DNA of 64,000 nucleotides. Source: Flavobacterium inviolabile. Its GTDB lineage: Bacteria; Bacteroidota; Bacteroidia; Flavobacteriales; Flavobacteriaceae. Shown here piece by piece: positions 43,052 through 53,958 of the stretch (its first letter is position 1; each line of letters begins with the position of its first letter). Made by a program: the position numbers and the translations under genes. Below the pieces are notes generated by a model. That model was not told the DNA's origin, ran no database searches, and was given only the letters and a program-made list of their open reading frames with translations. The DNA is taken from the NCBI RefSeq assembly GCF_013389455.1, contig NZ_CP058278.1:3720001-3784000 (forward strand). Reading direction: 5' to 3'.

Positions 43052-43924
43052 CTATAACAATGCCATTAGCGCTTCATAATACAGTGCTAAGCCTTCCGGA
43101 TGTTTTTCCAGAAACAGGAACGGTTCGATCAGTTCCAATTCCATTAACAAAAAGGTCCCGTTTGCAATAATACCATCCACACGGGCATACAGGCATCCTT
43201 TTGCAAATTTATCGACATATAGCTGTGCCGTTTCAATATACTGTTTATCGATTGCTTCGTCATGGATCGTGCCGCCGTAATAATGCTGTATCCTGAAGTC
43301 GCCCGACTTTGGTTTTTTTACAATACAATGACTGTATTTTCCGTTAAAGAACAAAAAGGACCACTCGCCTTCCGTCTGGATTTCTTTCATAAAAGGCTGG
43401 GCAATAAAAGCTTCCTCTACTAACAAGGCATGACCGTCTTTCTGAATTGACGCACAATTTTCCGGAGTAATCACCATCGTATTTTTCGCTCCGGCACTGA
43501 TGCAGGGTTTGAAGATAATTTTATCACTGTTGAAGTGTCTGAAAAACATTTCAAAATCCGGTTTTTCTCCTTTTTCTATAAAAAGTGACGGAATAACGCC
43601 GAGCCCGGCTGTTGCAATATCATTCAGATAATGTTTGTCGCTATTCCATTTTACAACGGTGTACGGATTGAGTATTTGTATGCCAAGGTTGTGCAACCGG
43701 TCCAGCCAGGCTGTAAATTCCCGGATCTTGTCGTGATAGTCCCAGGGCGCTTTCAGAATAACCGTTTTATAATCTGCCCAATTCACCTTAGAATCGGTCC
43801 ATATTTCGCGGGTAATGTCCAGCCCTTTTTCCTGCAGATAGTGTAATAAAAGTGTGTCTTCATCTGCAACATCTGCCGTTATATAGCGTTGCTGAATTTC
43901 ATAACAAACGTAAGCTATTTTCAT
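43052..43924 (-). CDS. ATP-grasp domain enzyme
   Basis: 290 residues from ATG at 43924 (an ATG 8 codons upstream, at 43948, is the alternative). The ATP-grasp fold is suggested by KWNSDKHYLNDIATAG near 105-120, IIFKPCISAGAKNT near 140-153, VEEAFIAQPFMKEIQTEGEWSFLFF near 170-195 and YARVDGI near 247-253. It resembles the glutathione-synthetase-like / DcsG-type enzymes that ligate an amine to a carboxylate; the product is unknown. It leads two secreted-protein genes in the same direction. Confidence 0.82.
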   Translation of the reverse strand: MKIAYVCYEIQQRYITADVADEDTLLLHYLQEKGLDITREIWTDSKVNWADYKTVILKAPWDYHDKIREFTAWLDRLHNLGIQILNPYTVVKWNSDKHYLNDIATAGLGVIPSLFIEKGEKPDFEMFFRHFNSDKIIFKPCISAGAKNTMVITPENCASIQKDGHALLVEEAFIAQPFMKEIQTEGEWSFLFFNGKYSHCIVKKPKSGDFRIQHYYGGTIHDEAIDKQYIETAQLYVDKFAKGCLYARVDGIIANGTFLLMELELIEPFLFLEKHPEGLALYYEALMALL

Positions 43925-44126
43925 ATTGTCTTCCTTAATAGTAAGCATTAAACGGAGTATTGTATGGTTTTAAACACCGCCATACCGTTGCCGGCCTCCA
44001 TCTATAAAGTTCTGACATTTTTTGCTATTTTATACGTTTTTTTCTATAAAAAAGCGGTTTCCGGATATGCATTTAACGGAAGTGGTTTCCGGTTCTGTAA
44101 CAGAAAAAAAAGGGTACCATTCTAAA

Positions 44127-44156
44127 ATAAAAAAATCCCGTTTAAACGGGATTTTC
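44127..44156 (-). terminator. Terminator after exbD
   Basis: Stem AAATCCCGTTT / AAACGGGATTT with T-run, directly after the exbD stop on the minus strand. Confidence 0.85.
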
Positions 44157-44157
44157 T

Positions 44158-44553
44158 TTAGCTTTTTGCTGTGGCAATTACAAATTTGAGTTTGTTTCGC
44201 ACACCTATCTGTAACAAGTCCACCAGGTCCTGAACCTGTAAATTATACGGTATTCTTACTACTATGGTCTGTTCTTTCTGTGTTCCAAGCTTTTCCAGCA
44301 GCTTTGTTTCCAGTTCCTCAAACGGCACTTCCTGTTTGTCTACAAAATAGTGCTTGTCTTCGGTTACGGAAAGGCTGATAAACTGCTTGTTCGTTGTTTC
44401 TTTTGCTTCTGCTTTGGGCAGCATCAGATTGATAACATTCGGATTTGCCAAAGTGGAGATAATCAAAAAGAACAACAGTAAAAAGAACATAATATCACTC
44501 AAAGCAGAGGAAGCTACTTCGGCGTGAAAACGTCTGTTTCTTTTAATTCTCAT
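44158..44553 (-). CDS. exbD: Biopolymer transport protein, ExbD/TolR family
   Basis: 131 residues, one membrane helix (about 16-39) carrying the essential Asp (ALSDIMFFLLLFFLI), then a periplasmic domain of about 90 residues. With its ExbB partner it forms a proton-driven motor for an energy-coupling protein. It is coupled to exbB by a TAATG overlap of one base. TonB is not in this window, so the motor may serve TonB encoded elsewhere or another envelope protein. Confidence 0.93.
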   Translation of the reverse strand: MRIKRNRRFHAEVASSALSDIMFFLLLFFLIISTLANPNVINLMLPKAEAKETTNKQFISLSVTEDKHYFVDKQEVPFEELETKLLEKLGTQKEQTIVVRIPYNLQVQDLVDLLQIGVRNKLKFVIATAKS

Positions 44554-45257
44554 TATTTATTCGGCTGTTGAATTATATTAATAAACTCTAATCCCTGACG
44601 TTGTACATTTAATGAAAAATGGTCGATCATCATATTGAAAAAGTGATAGGCTGCATACGCAATAACCCCAACAATTAATCCTAAACCACTACTGATCATT
44701 TTTTCATATAAACCACCTGAAATATTACCGATACTGATATTTTCAGTAATGGAGATCGTATAGAAAATTTTAATTACCCCGGAAATCGTTCCGATAAATC
44801 CTAAGATTGGTGCAATACCGGCTACAATACCCAGGTATCCTAATTTCTTTTCCATCAACCCCATTTCAATATTGGCGCTTTTTTCAATGGCCAGATCTAT
44901 TTCATTAATCGGACGCCCGATAGTGTTCACCCCATTCTTAAGAACGGTTCCGTAGGCTGTATTTGATTTTTCACAGATCATCGCTGCCGACTGTATATTA
45001 CCGGAGTTCAGCTGGTATTTTAATTCATTAAGCAACGAATTGTCCATTTTGGTTTGCTTCTTAATGTATAAATATCGTTCGATGATGATATAAAGTGTCA
45101 GGAAGAAAAGAATGAAAATGGGAAGTACCATGACCCCGCCTTTCATGATCAGCTGGAAAAAATTAACCGATTCAACCGCTGTATTGGCTACTACTGGTTC
45201 ATTTACAACTGGTTCGGCGGAAACAGGATTAGCTTGCAATAAAAAATTAAAAATCAT
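44553..45257 (-). CDS. exbB: MotA/TolQ/ExbB proton channel family protein
   Basis: 234 residues, three membrane helices: about 37-58, 133-160 and 177-200. The conserved GLMEKKLGYLGIVAGIAPILGFIGTISGVIKIF (about 130-163) and ISSGLGLIVGVIAYAAY regions are diagnostic for ExbB/TolQ. The N-terminal region before the first helix is rich in Val/Pro/Glu. Forms the five-fold channel with ExbD, which follows directly. Confidence 0.93.
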   Translation of the reverse strand: MIFNFLLQANPVSAEPVVNEPVVANTAVESVNFFQLIMKGGVMVLPIFILFFLTLYIIIERYLYIKKQTKMDNSLLNELKYQLNSGNIQSAAMICEKSNTAYGTVLKNGVNTIGRPINEIDLAIEKSANIEMGLMEKKLGYLGIVAGIAPILGFIGTISGVIKIFYTISITENISIGNISGGLYEKMISSGLGLIVGVIAYAAYHFFNMMIDHFSLNVQRQGLEFINIIQQPNK

Positions 45258-45383
45258 GTTTTATAAGTCGTTTTATTTGGGTTAAATATAAGTATTTGCT
45301 TTTTAAAATAGCAACTACTATACCATAAATAACGAAATTTAATGCCAAAGCGTATTTTTCCGTTTAAAAAATTTCACATACAA

Positions 45384-45411
45384 AAAGAGCCCGTATAAAA
45401 CGGGCTCTTCT
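45384..45411 (-). terminator. Terminator after secDF
   Basis: Stem AGAGCCCGT / ACGGGCTCT with T-run on the minus strand, 25 bp after the secDF stop. Confidence 0.85.
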
Positions 45412-45435
45412 ATTATTGATAAACGGAATACGTTA

Positions 45436-48393
45436 TTATTCTTCCGTTTTGTTGTGACGAACTTCAATTTCTTCTCTTTCTTTCTTCGTAACCGTATCAC
45501 AAAGAACCGGTGTAGCGATGAATAATGAAGAATAAGTACCCACTGTAATACCCACTAACATTGCAAAGATAAATCCACGGATTGACTCACCTCCGAAGAT
45601 GAACATGATTAACAATACCAAAATCATTGTTAAAGATGTATTGATTGTTCTGGACAATGTAGTATTAATAGAGGTATTTACGATATCGTTGAAATGTCCT
45701 TTCGTATTACCTGCGATATACTCACGTACCCTGTCGAATACAATTACGGTATCGTTCATCGAGTATCCGATTACTGTTAGAATCGCAGCGATAAAGTGCT
45801 GGTCCATTTCCATGTGGAATGGCATGAATTTATAACAGAAAGAGTAGATACCCAATACGAAGATAACGTCGTGTGCTACCGCTGCAATAGCTCCTAATGA
45901 GTACTGCCATTTTCTAAAAGAAACCATTAAGTAAAGGAATACAATTGCCATTGATCCTAAAACTGCCCAGTAAGAGTTTGTTTTAATATCGTCTGAAACT
46001 GCCGCACTTACTTTTGAAGCCTGTAATACCCCGATTTTCTTACCGTCGAAAGTATTGATGAATTTGTCATACGTTAAGTCCTGAGAATAGTATTTCTTCA
46101 AGGCGTTGTATAATTTTTCATTTACTTCTTTATCAACTTCAGAACCGGTTTCCTGTACTTTATATTTCGTTGTAATTTTCAGCTGATTTGCATCACCGAA
46201 TACTTTTGCTTCCGCACTACCAAAAACTTCTTCTTTCGATAAAGCATCCGCAATTTCAGAAGGCTCAATTACTTTTTCAAATTTAACCTGGAATGTTCTA
46301 CCTCCTACGAAGTCAACACCTTCATCCAATCCGTTAATCGCGAACGACACACAGCTTAATACCACTACTAAACCAGAGAATAAATACGTCCATTTTTTAA
46401 TTCCTAAGAAATCGAAATGGAAGTTTGTAAACCAGTTTTTAGTAATTGATGTTGAGAAATGCAATTTATCACCTCGGCTAACGCTCCAGTCTAATAACAT
46501 TCTTGTAATGAAGATCGACGTAAATAATGAGGTAATAATACCAATTAATAATGTTGTAGCAAATCCTTTAATAGGTCCTGTTCCAAAAATCAATAGTACT
46601 AAACCGGTAAGGATGTGTGTAACGTTTGCATCGGTAATAGACGACATTGCTCCTCTCCATGTGAACGAGAACCGAACGGCTTCATCTAACGATTTTCCAA
46701 GCCTTAATTCTTCTTTTGCTCTTTCATAGATAATGATGTTCGCATCCACTGCCGTACCCATCGTTAATACGATACCTGCAATACCCGGTAAGGTTAATAC
46801 CGCACCTAAGCTTGCCAAAATTCCGAATAAGAACAATAAGTTAACGATCAACGCGATGTTTGCAAACCAACCTGCTTTTCCATAATAGAATACCATCCAT
46901 AGGGATACTAATAATAAACCTACTAATGAGGATGTAATACCGTTATCGATAGCTTCCTGTCCTAATGACGGACCTACCACTTCCGATTGTACAATTTCTG
47001 CAGAAGCCGGCAGTTTACCTGCTCTTAAAATGTTTGCTAAGTCTTTTGTCTCAGCTACGTCGAATACACCTGAAATTTCAGAACGTCCTCCTGCAATTGG
47101 TCCTGAAGATACTCCCGGAGCAGAATAAACGATGTTGTCTAAAACAATCGCAATATTACTTTGTTGTGTATATGCTTTTCCTGTTAGTTCTTCCCATTTT
47201 CTTGCACCGGTTGCATTCATCTGCATTGTTACAGACGGGCGACCCATCTGGTCAAATGATTCTCTTGCATCCGTAATAACACCACCACTCATTGGAGGAA
47301 TACCTTCTCTGTTTGCTTTTAAAGCATACAATTCAATTACGTTTGGTGATTTAGGGTTTAATTTACCCCATGCAAAACGAACATAACGTTGCTCTGCCGG
47401 TAATAAAGAACGGATATCATCTCTTTTTAAATAAGAGTTGATTTTTGCAGTATCTTTAGGATTAAAGTAAGCCAATACCGGGCTTCCCTGTTGTCCTCCA
47501 CCTACAGCCAAATCCAATAAAGGATTGTTTCCTTTTTTAGCTGCTGCAGAATCTTTTGCTTTATTGGTTAACAATGAATCGATATCTGAAGTTTTTGGTG
47601 CTTCTTTCGTTTCAACTGTTGCTTTTTCTGTTTTTTTCAGTACTTCATTAGCTGCTAAAAGGAAGTTTCCGATTTCGTCAGACTTGTATGTTTCCCAAAA
47701 TTCTAATTGTGCAGTACTTTGTAATAATTTCTTAATACGATCTACATCTTTTGCTCCCGGAAGCTCTACTAAGATTCTTCCAGATTCTCCTAATTTCTGG
47801 ATATTAGGCTGTGTTACTCCAAATTTGTCGATACGCTCTCTTAATACTCTAAAAGCACTTTCTACAGACTCGTCAACTTTTTTTCTAAGTACTGTTTTCA
47901 CCTGAGCGTCGGACATATCAAATTTGATTACATCACTTAAATTTCTGTTTCCAAAAATTTCCGGTGAAGCCAATTTTGTTGTTCCGTTTGCCTCTTTGTC
48001 AAAAGCAACGAAGAAAGCATCCAGATAACTTTGGTTTCCTTCTCTGTTTTTAGTTGCTTCAGCAATCGCTTTATTGAAAACTGGATTTTTTGAATTATTC
48101 GCCAATCCTTTCAATACGTCTTTAACTGAAATTTGAAGAATTACGTTAATTCCTCCTTCAAGGTCAAGACCTTTGTTAATTTGTTTAGCTCTTACTTCAT
48201 CAAAAGTATGACCTAAAAAAACTTTTTCTTTACTAATAGAATCAAGGTAAGACAATTCTTTCTTAGAATCGCCATTAGCAAACGCCTTAGCCTTGCTCTC
48301 GATATTATTGGTAACAAATGTGAAGGAAAGTTGGTAAATACTTACCAATGCAAAAAGTATTGCAAAAAATTTAATGAGTCCTTTATTCTGCAT
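45436..48393 (-). CDS. secDF: Fused protein translocase subunit SecDF
   Basis: 985 residues. SecD and SecF are joined in one chain, typical of Bacteroidota, giving about 12 membrane helices. The P1-like periplasmic region carries QINKGLDLEGGINVIL (near 66-81); the SecD membrane part starts around LGQEAIDNGITSSLVG and includes IVLTMGTAVDANIIIYERAKEEL; SecF starts near residue 650 with FDFLGIKKW and has YSMNDTVIVFDRVREYI. It uses the proton gradient to pull preproteins out of SecYEG. A promoter with a good match lies at 48434-48464. Confidence 0.96.
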   Translation of the reverse strand: MQNKGLIKFFAILFALVSIYQLSFTFVTNNIESKAKAFANGDSKKELSYLDSISKEKVFLGHTFDEVRAKQINKGLDLEGGINVILQISVKDVLKGLANNSKNPVFNKAIAEATKNREGNQSYLDAFFVAFDKEANGTTKLASPEIFGNRNLSDVIKFDMSDAQVKTVLRKKVDESVESAFRVLRERIDKFGVTQPNIQKLGESGRILVELPGAKDVDRIKKLLQSTAQLEFWETYKSDEIGNFLLAANEVLKKTEKATVETKEAPKTSDIDSLLTNKAKDSAAAKKGNNPLLDLAVGGGQQGSPVLAYFNPKDTAKINSYLKRDDIRSLLPAEQRYVRFAWGKLNPKSPNVIELYALKANREGIPPMSGGVITDARESFDQMGRPSVTMQMNATGARKWEELTGKAYTQQSNIAIVLDNIVYSAPGVSSGPIAGGRSEISGVFDVAETKDLANILRAGKLPASAEIVQSEVVGPSLGQEAIDNGITSSLVGLLLVSLWMVFYYGKAGWFANIALIVNLLFLFGILASLGAVLTLPGIAGIVLTMGTAVDANIIIYERAKEELRLGKSLDEAVRFSFTWRGAMSSITDANVTHILTGLVLLIFGTGPIKGFATTLLIGIITSLFTSIFITRMLLDWSVSRGDKLHFSTSITKNWFTNFHFDFLGIKKWTYLFSGLVVVLSCVSFAINGLDEGVDFVGGRTFQVKFEKVIEPSEIADALSKEEVFGSAEAKVFGDANQLKITTKYKVQETGSEVDKEVNEKLYNALKKYYSQDLTYDKFINTFDGKKIGVLQASKVSAAVSDDIKTNSYWAVLGSMAIVFLYLMVSFRKWQYSLGAIAAVAHDVIFVLGIYSFCYKFMPFHMEMDQHFIAAILTVIGYSMNDTVIVFDRVREYIAGNTKGHFNDIVNTSINTTLSRTINTSLTMILVLLIMFIFGGESIRGFIFAMLVGITVGTYSSLFIATPVLCDTVTKKEREEIEVRHNKTEE

Positions 48394-48433
48394 TATTACT
48401 AAAAATTAATTATTCATTTTTTTCAAAAACGAG

Positions 48434-48464
48434 CAAATATATAATTTACCAAAAGATTAACCAA
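48434..48464 (-). promoter_or_regulatory. Promoter of secDF
   Basis: On the minus strand: TTG (48462-48464), 20 bp spacer, TATATTTG (48434-48441). Downstream GCTCGTT is shared with the gyrB promoter. The leader is about 35 nt. Confidence 0.68.
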
Positions 48465-48483
48465 TTAATTTGCTAATATTATC

Positions 48484-48511
48484 AAAAAAAAAGACTGCTT
48501 TCGGCAGCCTT
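48484..48511 (-). terminator. Terminator after mdh
   Basis: Imperfect stem GGCTGC / GCAGTC with a run of nine T on the minus strand, about 25 bp after the mdh stop. Confidence 0.7.
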
Positions 48512-48532
48512 TCGGTATTTATGAATGAATGT

Positions 48533-49468
48533 TTATACTAAAACTGATTTTAAATCGGCGTTCATCGCACGAACCGCATCGGCACTCTTGGCAAAAAGTG
48601 CTTTTTCGGCATCATTTAATGCGATATTCACAATTTCTTCTACACCGTTTTTACCGATGATACACGGAACACCGATGCAAATATCCTGCTGACCGTATTC
48701 TCCTTCCAGATATACCGAACAAGGAATCATTCGCTTCTGATCATTCAGAATACTGTCTACTAAGAAGGCTACAGAAGCTCCCGGCGCATACCAGGCAGAT
48801 GTTCCCAGCAATCCTGTTAAAGTCGCTCCGCCTACCATAGTATCGGCCGCAACTTTATCCAGCACATCCTGAGCTAAAAAGTCGGAAACCGGGCTACCGT
48901 TGTAAGAAGCCAGACGGGTTAACGGAATCATCGTTGTATCGCCGTGACCACCTATTACCATACCCTGAACGTCATTTGACGGCTTATCCAAAGCTTTGGA
49001 CAAATAATATTTAAAACGGGAACTATCCAGCGCACCACCCATACCAATGATTCTGTTTTTTGGCAATCCGGTAGCTTTCAGCGTTAAATAGGTCATCGTA
49101 TCCATAGGATTGGAAACCACTACAATAATGGTATCCGGAGAATATTTCAGTACATTTTCCGCAACCGATTTTACAATCCCTGCATTAATCCCGATTAATT
49201 CCTCACGGGTCATTCCCGGTTTTCTAGGGATTCCCGAAGTAATCACCACAACATCACTTCCTGCTGTTTTCGAATAATCGTTTGTACTTCCTGAAACTTT
49301 TGTATTAAATCCTGTTGTTGTGGCGCATTGCATGATATCCATCGCTTTACCTTCGGCAAAACCTTCTTTGATATCCAAAAGAACCACTTCGCTTGCAATT
49401 CCTCTATAAGAGATAACGTCCGCACAAGTCGCTCCTACATTACCTGCGCCCACTATTGTTACTTTCAT
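48533..49468 (-). CDS. mdh: Malate dehydrogenase (LDH-like type)
   Basis: 311 residues. NAD-dependent oxidation of malate to oxaloacetate. GAGNVGATCADVI (7-19) is the NAD-binding loop, Asp35 in LLDIKEG selects NAD, PRKPGMTREEL (81-91) carries the substrate Arg residues and GGHGDTTMIPL (173-183) the catalytic His. The Arg at the substrate loop (RKPG) favours malate over lactate. Single gene between the secDF and gyrB units. Confidence 0.96.
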   Translation of the reverse strand: MKVTIVGAGNVGATCADVISYRGIASEVVLLDIKEGFAEGKAMDIMQCATTTGFNTKVSGSTNDYSKTAGSDVVVITSGIPRKPGMTREELIGINAGIVKSVAENVLKYSPDTIIVVVSNPMDTMTYLTLKATGLPKNRIIGMGGALDSSRFKYYLSKALDKPSNDVQGMVIGGHGDTTMIPLTRLASYNGSPVSDFLAQDVLDKVAADTMVGGATLTGLLGTSAWYAPGASVAFLVDSILNDQKRMIPCSVYLEGEYGQQDICIGVPCIIGKNGVEEIVNIALNDAEKALFAKSADAVRAMNADLKSVLV

Positions 49469-49576
49469 AATATTCTAAATAAGTATTAAATTAATATGTT
49501 TTTATTGAGAAAACCAATATACAAATTTTATGTACGCAAAACACATAACCCCAAAAAAATACCGGTTTTTTTAAAC

Positions 49577-49609
49577 AAAAAAGGATGTCATTTTCTGACA
49601 CCCTTTTTT
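49577..49609 (-). terminator. Terminator after gyrB
   Basis: Stem GGGTGTCA / TGACATCC with T6, directly after the gyrB stop on the minus strand. Confidence 0.85.
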
Positions 49610-49620
49610 CTATTCTTTCA

Positions 49621-51564
<1,944 letters not shown>

Positions 51565-51600
51565 TTATTTTCTAAAAAATGTAATTTTTCGTCTAACGAG

Positions 51601-51608
51601 CAAATATA
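51601..51608 (-). promoter_or_regulatory. Promoter -7 element of gyrB
   Basis: TATATTTG on the minus strand, exact consensus, with GCTCGTT downstream as in the secDF promoter. No clear -33 TTG; TTTAG at 51631-51635 is a weak candidate. The leader is about 35 nt. Confidence 0.55.
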
Positions 51609-51720
51609 TGAAAACGCAGAGGATAATACACTAAAAATAACCCACATTAGGGTGTAAGTTATCAACAAAAAGGGTTTATAATCCTTAAAAAAGTCCTGTA
51701 TTCCGCAATTCCCGAAATAA

Positions 51721-51751
51721 AAAAAACGCCGGCAAATTACCGGCGTTTTTC
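51721..51751 (-). terminator. Terminator after asnB
   Basis: Stem AACGCCGG / CCGGCGTT with flanking A and T runs, between the asnB stop and gyrB. Confidence 0.88.
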
Positions 51752-51781
51752 AAACAAACAAACTAATCACATATGAAAAGA

Positions 51782-53401
51782 TCATACTTCGGCTTTTATC
51801 GTTGCAATCGTAGGATCGGCTTTAACGTGAGCGGTATTCGCCCGTCCGCTCGGATCCTGATTTTCCTGCCATTTCGGTATCCATTTACGAACTGTTTTGG
51901 CAGCACTTGCCTGAGGGAAATGCTTGTGAAAAATGGTTCTGTAGAAATACGCTTCTTTGGTGGCCGGTGTGTTGTGCGGAAACAATTCCGCTGCTTTTTC
52001 CATTTCCTGATCGGTTACCCGGGCAGAACCGTAAGCAATCAACTTATCGATCCAGTTGTAGCCCACCCCGTCTGAAAACTGTTCTTTCTGACGCCATAAA
52101 ACACTTTCCGGCAAATATGGTTTTTCAGGAGTATCAAAGGCTTTTCGCAAAATGTATTTTTCAACACCGCCATAGGTCGCCGGTTGTTTTTCTTCCGGTT
52201 TTATTTTGATGGCCAGGTTTAAAAAGGCTTTATCTAAAAACGGTACTCTCGCTTCCAGTCCGTGTGCCATGGTCGACTTATCCGCTCTCAGCAAATCGGC
52301 AGTAGCCAGTTTCTGAACTCTTTCAATCGTTTCTTTCTGAAAATCTACAGCCGAAGGCGCGTTCCGGAAATACAGGTAGCCCCCAAAAATCTCATCAGCT
52401 CCTTCTCCTGACAGCACTACTTTGATCCCTTTTTCGGTTATGGCTCTGGAAAGAAAATACATAGGCGTACTGGCTCTGATAGAGGTCACATCATACGTTT
52501 CCAGATGCCAGATCAGGGTATCCAGTATTTCAATTCCTTCTTCTATGGTAAAATAGATTTCATGGTGTTCGGTTCCGAGGTATTCCGCTACCGCTCTTGC
52601 TGCAATTACATCGGGTGCATCGGCATCCAGCCCGATCGAAAACGAATGCAGTTTTTGTCCGCCGGCTTCCTGTATCAGCCGGGAAGCGATGGATGATGTC
52701 AGCGAGGAATCCAAGCCTCCGGAAAGCAATACACCTATCGGCACATCACTCATCAGTCTTTTTCGAACGGCTTCCGTCAGTGTTTCGCGGATTGCTTTTA
52801 AATCCAGTTTTTCAACCGCTTTGGTATGGTCTTCCCATTGCGGCTGGTAGTATTTTACAAACCCGGTTTTAGGGGAATAATAATGTCCCGGCGGAAAGGC
52901 GGCAAACGACTTGCACTGGTCTGCCAATGCTTTCATTTCGGAAGCAAAATAGATCGCCCCGTGTGCATCAATCCCGTAATATAACGGCTTTACGCCCAGC
53001 GGATCACGCCCGGCTATAAAATCATCGCCATCAATAACCACAAAGGCAAAAATTCCGTCGAGCATATCGCAAAATTCATAGCCGTATTCTTCATAAAGAT
53101 GTACAATCACTTCCGAGTCGGAAGTTGTGCGGAAAGTATGGTGCTTTAAAACAGTATCACGCAGTTTCTGGTGATTATAGATTTCCCCGTTGTGAACCAT
53201 CCACGCCGAACCGGTTCCCTGAATGGGTTGTTTTCCGGTATGCAAATCGACAATCGACAAACGCTCATGACTTAAAAAATGTCCTTTTTCGGTAAGGTGT
53301 AAATCACTTTCATCCGGTCCGCGATGGGACATTCTTTTCGACAATTGCTTTACCAATGCCGCTTCTGTCCCTTTTCCTATAACTGCTAATATCCCGCACA
53401 T
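51782..53401 (-). CDS. asnB: Asparagine synthetase B (glutamine-hydrolysing)
   Basis: 539 residues. Makes asparagine from aspartate, ATP and glutamine. Cys2 of MCGILAVIG is the nucleophile of the N-terminal Ntn glutaminase, with HRGPDES and MVHNGEIYNH after it; the C-terminal synthetase domain has LLSGGLDSSLTSSIAS (near 228-243) as the pyrophosphate loop and GEGADEIFGGYL. It is slightly shorter than the E. coli enzyme (554). Preceded by a 270-bp intergenic region with an 11-bp inverted repeat. Confidence 0.96.
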   Translation of the reverse strand: MCGILAVIGKGTEAALVKQLSKRMSHRGPDESDLHLTEKGHFLSHERLSIVDLHTGKQPIQGTGSAWMVHNGEIYNHQKLRDTVLKHHTFRTTSDSEVIVHLYEEYGYEFCDMLDGIFAFVVIDGDDFIAGRDPLGVKPLYYGIDAHGAIYFASEMKALADQCKSFAAFPPGHYYSPKTGFVKYYQPQWEDHTKAVEKLDLKAIRETLTEAVRKRLMSDVPIGVLLSGGLDSSLTSSIASRLIQEAGGQKLHSFSIGLDADAPDVIAARAVAEYLGTEHHEIYFTIEEGIEILDTLIWHLETYDVTSIRASTPMYFLSRAITEKGIKVVLSGEGADEIFGGYLYFRNAPSAVDFQKETIERVQKLATADLLRADKSTMAHGLEARVPFLDKAFLNLAIKIKPEEKQPATYGGVEKYILRKAFDTPEKPYLPESVLWRQKEQFSDGVGYNWIDKLIAYGSARVTDQEMEKAAELFPHNTPATKEAYFYRTIFHKHFPQASAAKTVRKWIPKWQENQDPSGRANTAHVKADPTIATIKAEV

Positions 53402-53518
53402 AACTTTATCTTTAATTGGTTATTATTACGAAACAAAATTGCCTTTATTAGTTTTAATTAAAAAGTAAAAACAATTATATAGTTATAATTTAAAACCAAA
53501 ATAAGATACTTAGAGTTA

Positions 53519-53557
53519 AATCAAAACATAAAGCTTTCTTTACAGCATGTTTTGATT
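53519..53557. repeat. 11-bp perfect inverted repeat upstream of asnB
   Basis: AATCAAAACAT (53519-53529) and its exact reverse complement ATGTTTTGATT (53547-53557) flank 17 bp containing AAAGCTTT. The site lies about 118 bp before the asnB start and just downstream of the terminator of the amidohydrolase unit. No T-run follows, so it is not a terminator. Confidence 0.5.
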
Positions 53558-53610
53558 ATAGATTATAATTTACTCCTGCCCGGTTCCGGGTTCACTTTAG
53601 TGTTTTTAAA

Positions 53611-53642
53611 ATCAAAAAGCCCGGACGATTGTCGGGGCTTTG
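53611..53642 (-). terminator. Terminator after DUF6576-like gene
   Basis: Stem AGCCCGGAC / GTCGGGGCT with one mismatch and T-run on the minus strand. Confidence 0.75.
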
Positions 53643-53674
53643 GCTATTACGGGGTTATTTTCCGTCAAAAGGAT

Positions 53675-53929
53675 TTATTTTAATGTTTTGGAATAGTCTT
53701 CCAGCAGCTTCTTTTCGTCCGCATGGAGCGACTCCATTCCTTTCCGGCTTATTTTTTCAAGTATACGGTCGACTTCTTTTTGTTTGCGTACTTTTTCGGC
53801 ATTATACCGTTCGTCAATGGTATAGTTCCGTTCCTCCGTATGCTGTTTCACAGAAGGATTTTCTTTATTTTTCTTCATAAAGAAATAGGTCACGCCCGAA
53901 AAAATCAAAATGATCGTTAATGTTATCAT
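53675..53929 (-). CDS. Short membrane-anchored protein, DUF6576-like tail
   Basis: 84 residues. An N-terminal hydrophobic segment (1-17) is followed by a charged helical tail YTIDERYNAEKVRKQKEVDR then ILEKISRKGMESLHADEKKLL. That tail strongly resembles DUF6576, a short C-terminal extension usually attached to rhomboid proteases in Flavobacteriaceae, here standing alone. It follows the amidohydrolase gene by 29 bp in the same direction. Confidence 0.72.
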   Translation of the reverse strand: MITLTIILIFSGVTYFFMKKNKENPSVKQHTEERNYTIDERYNAEKVRKQKEVDRILEKISRKGMESLHADEKKLLEDYSKTLK

Positions 53930-53958
53930 GTCTTTTGTAAATAAAATAACCGCACAAT

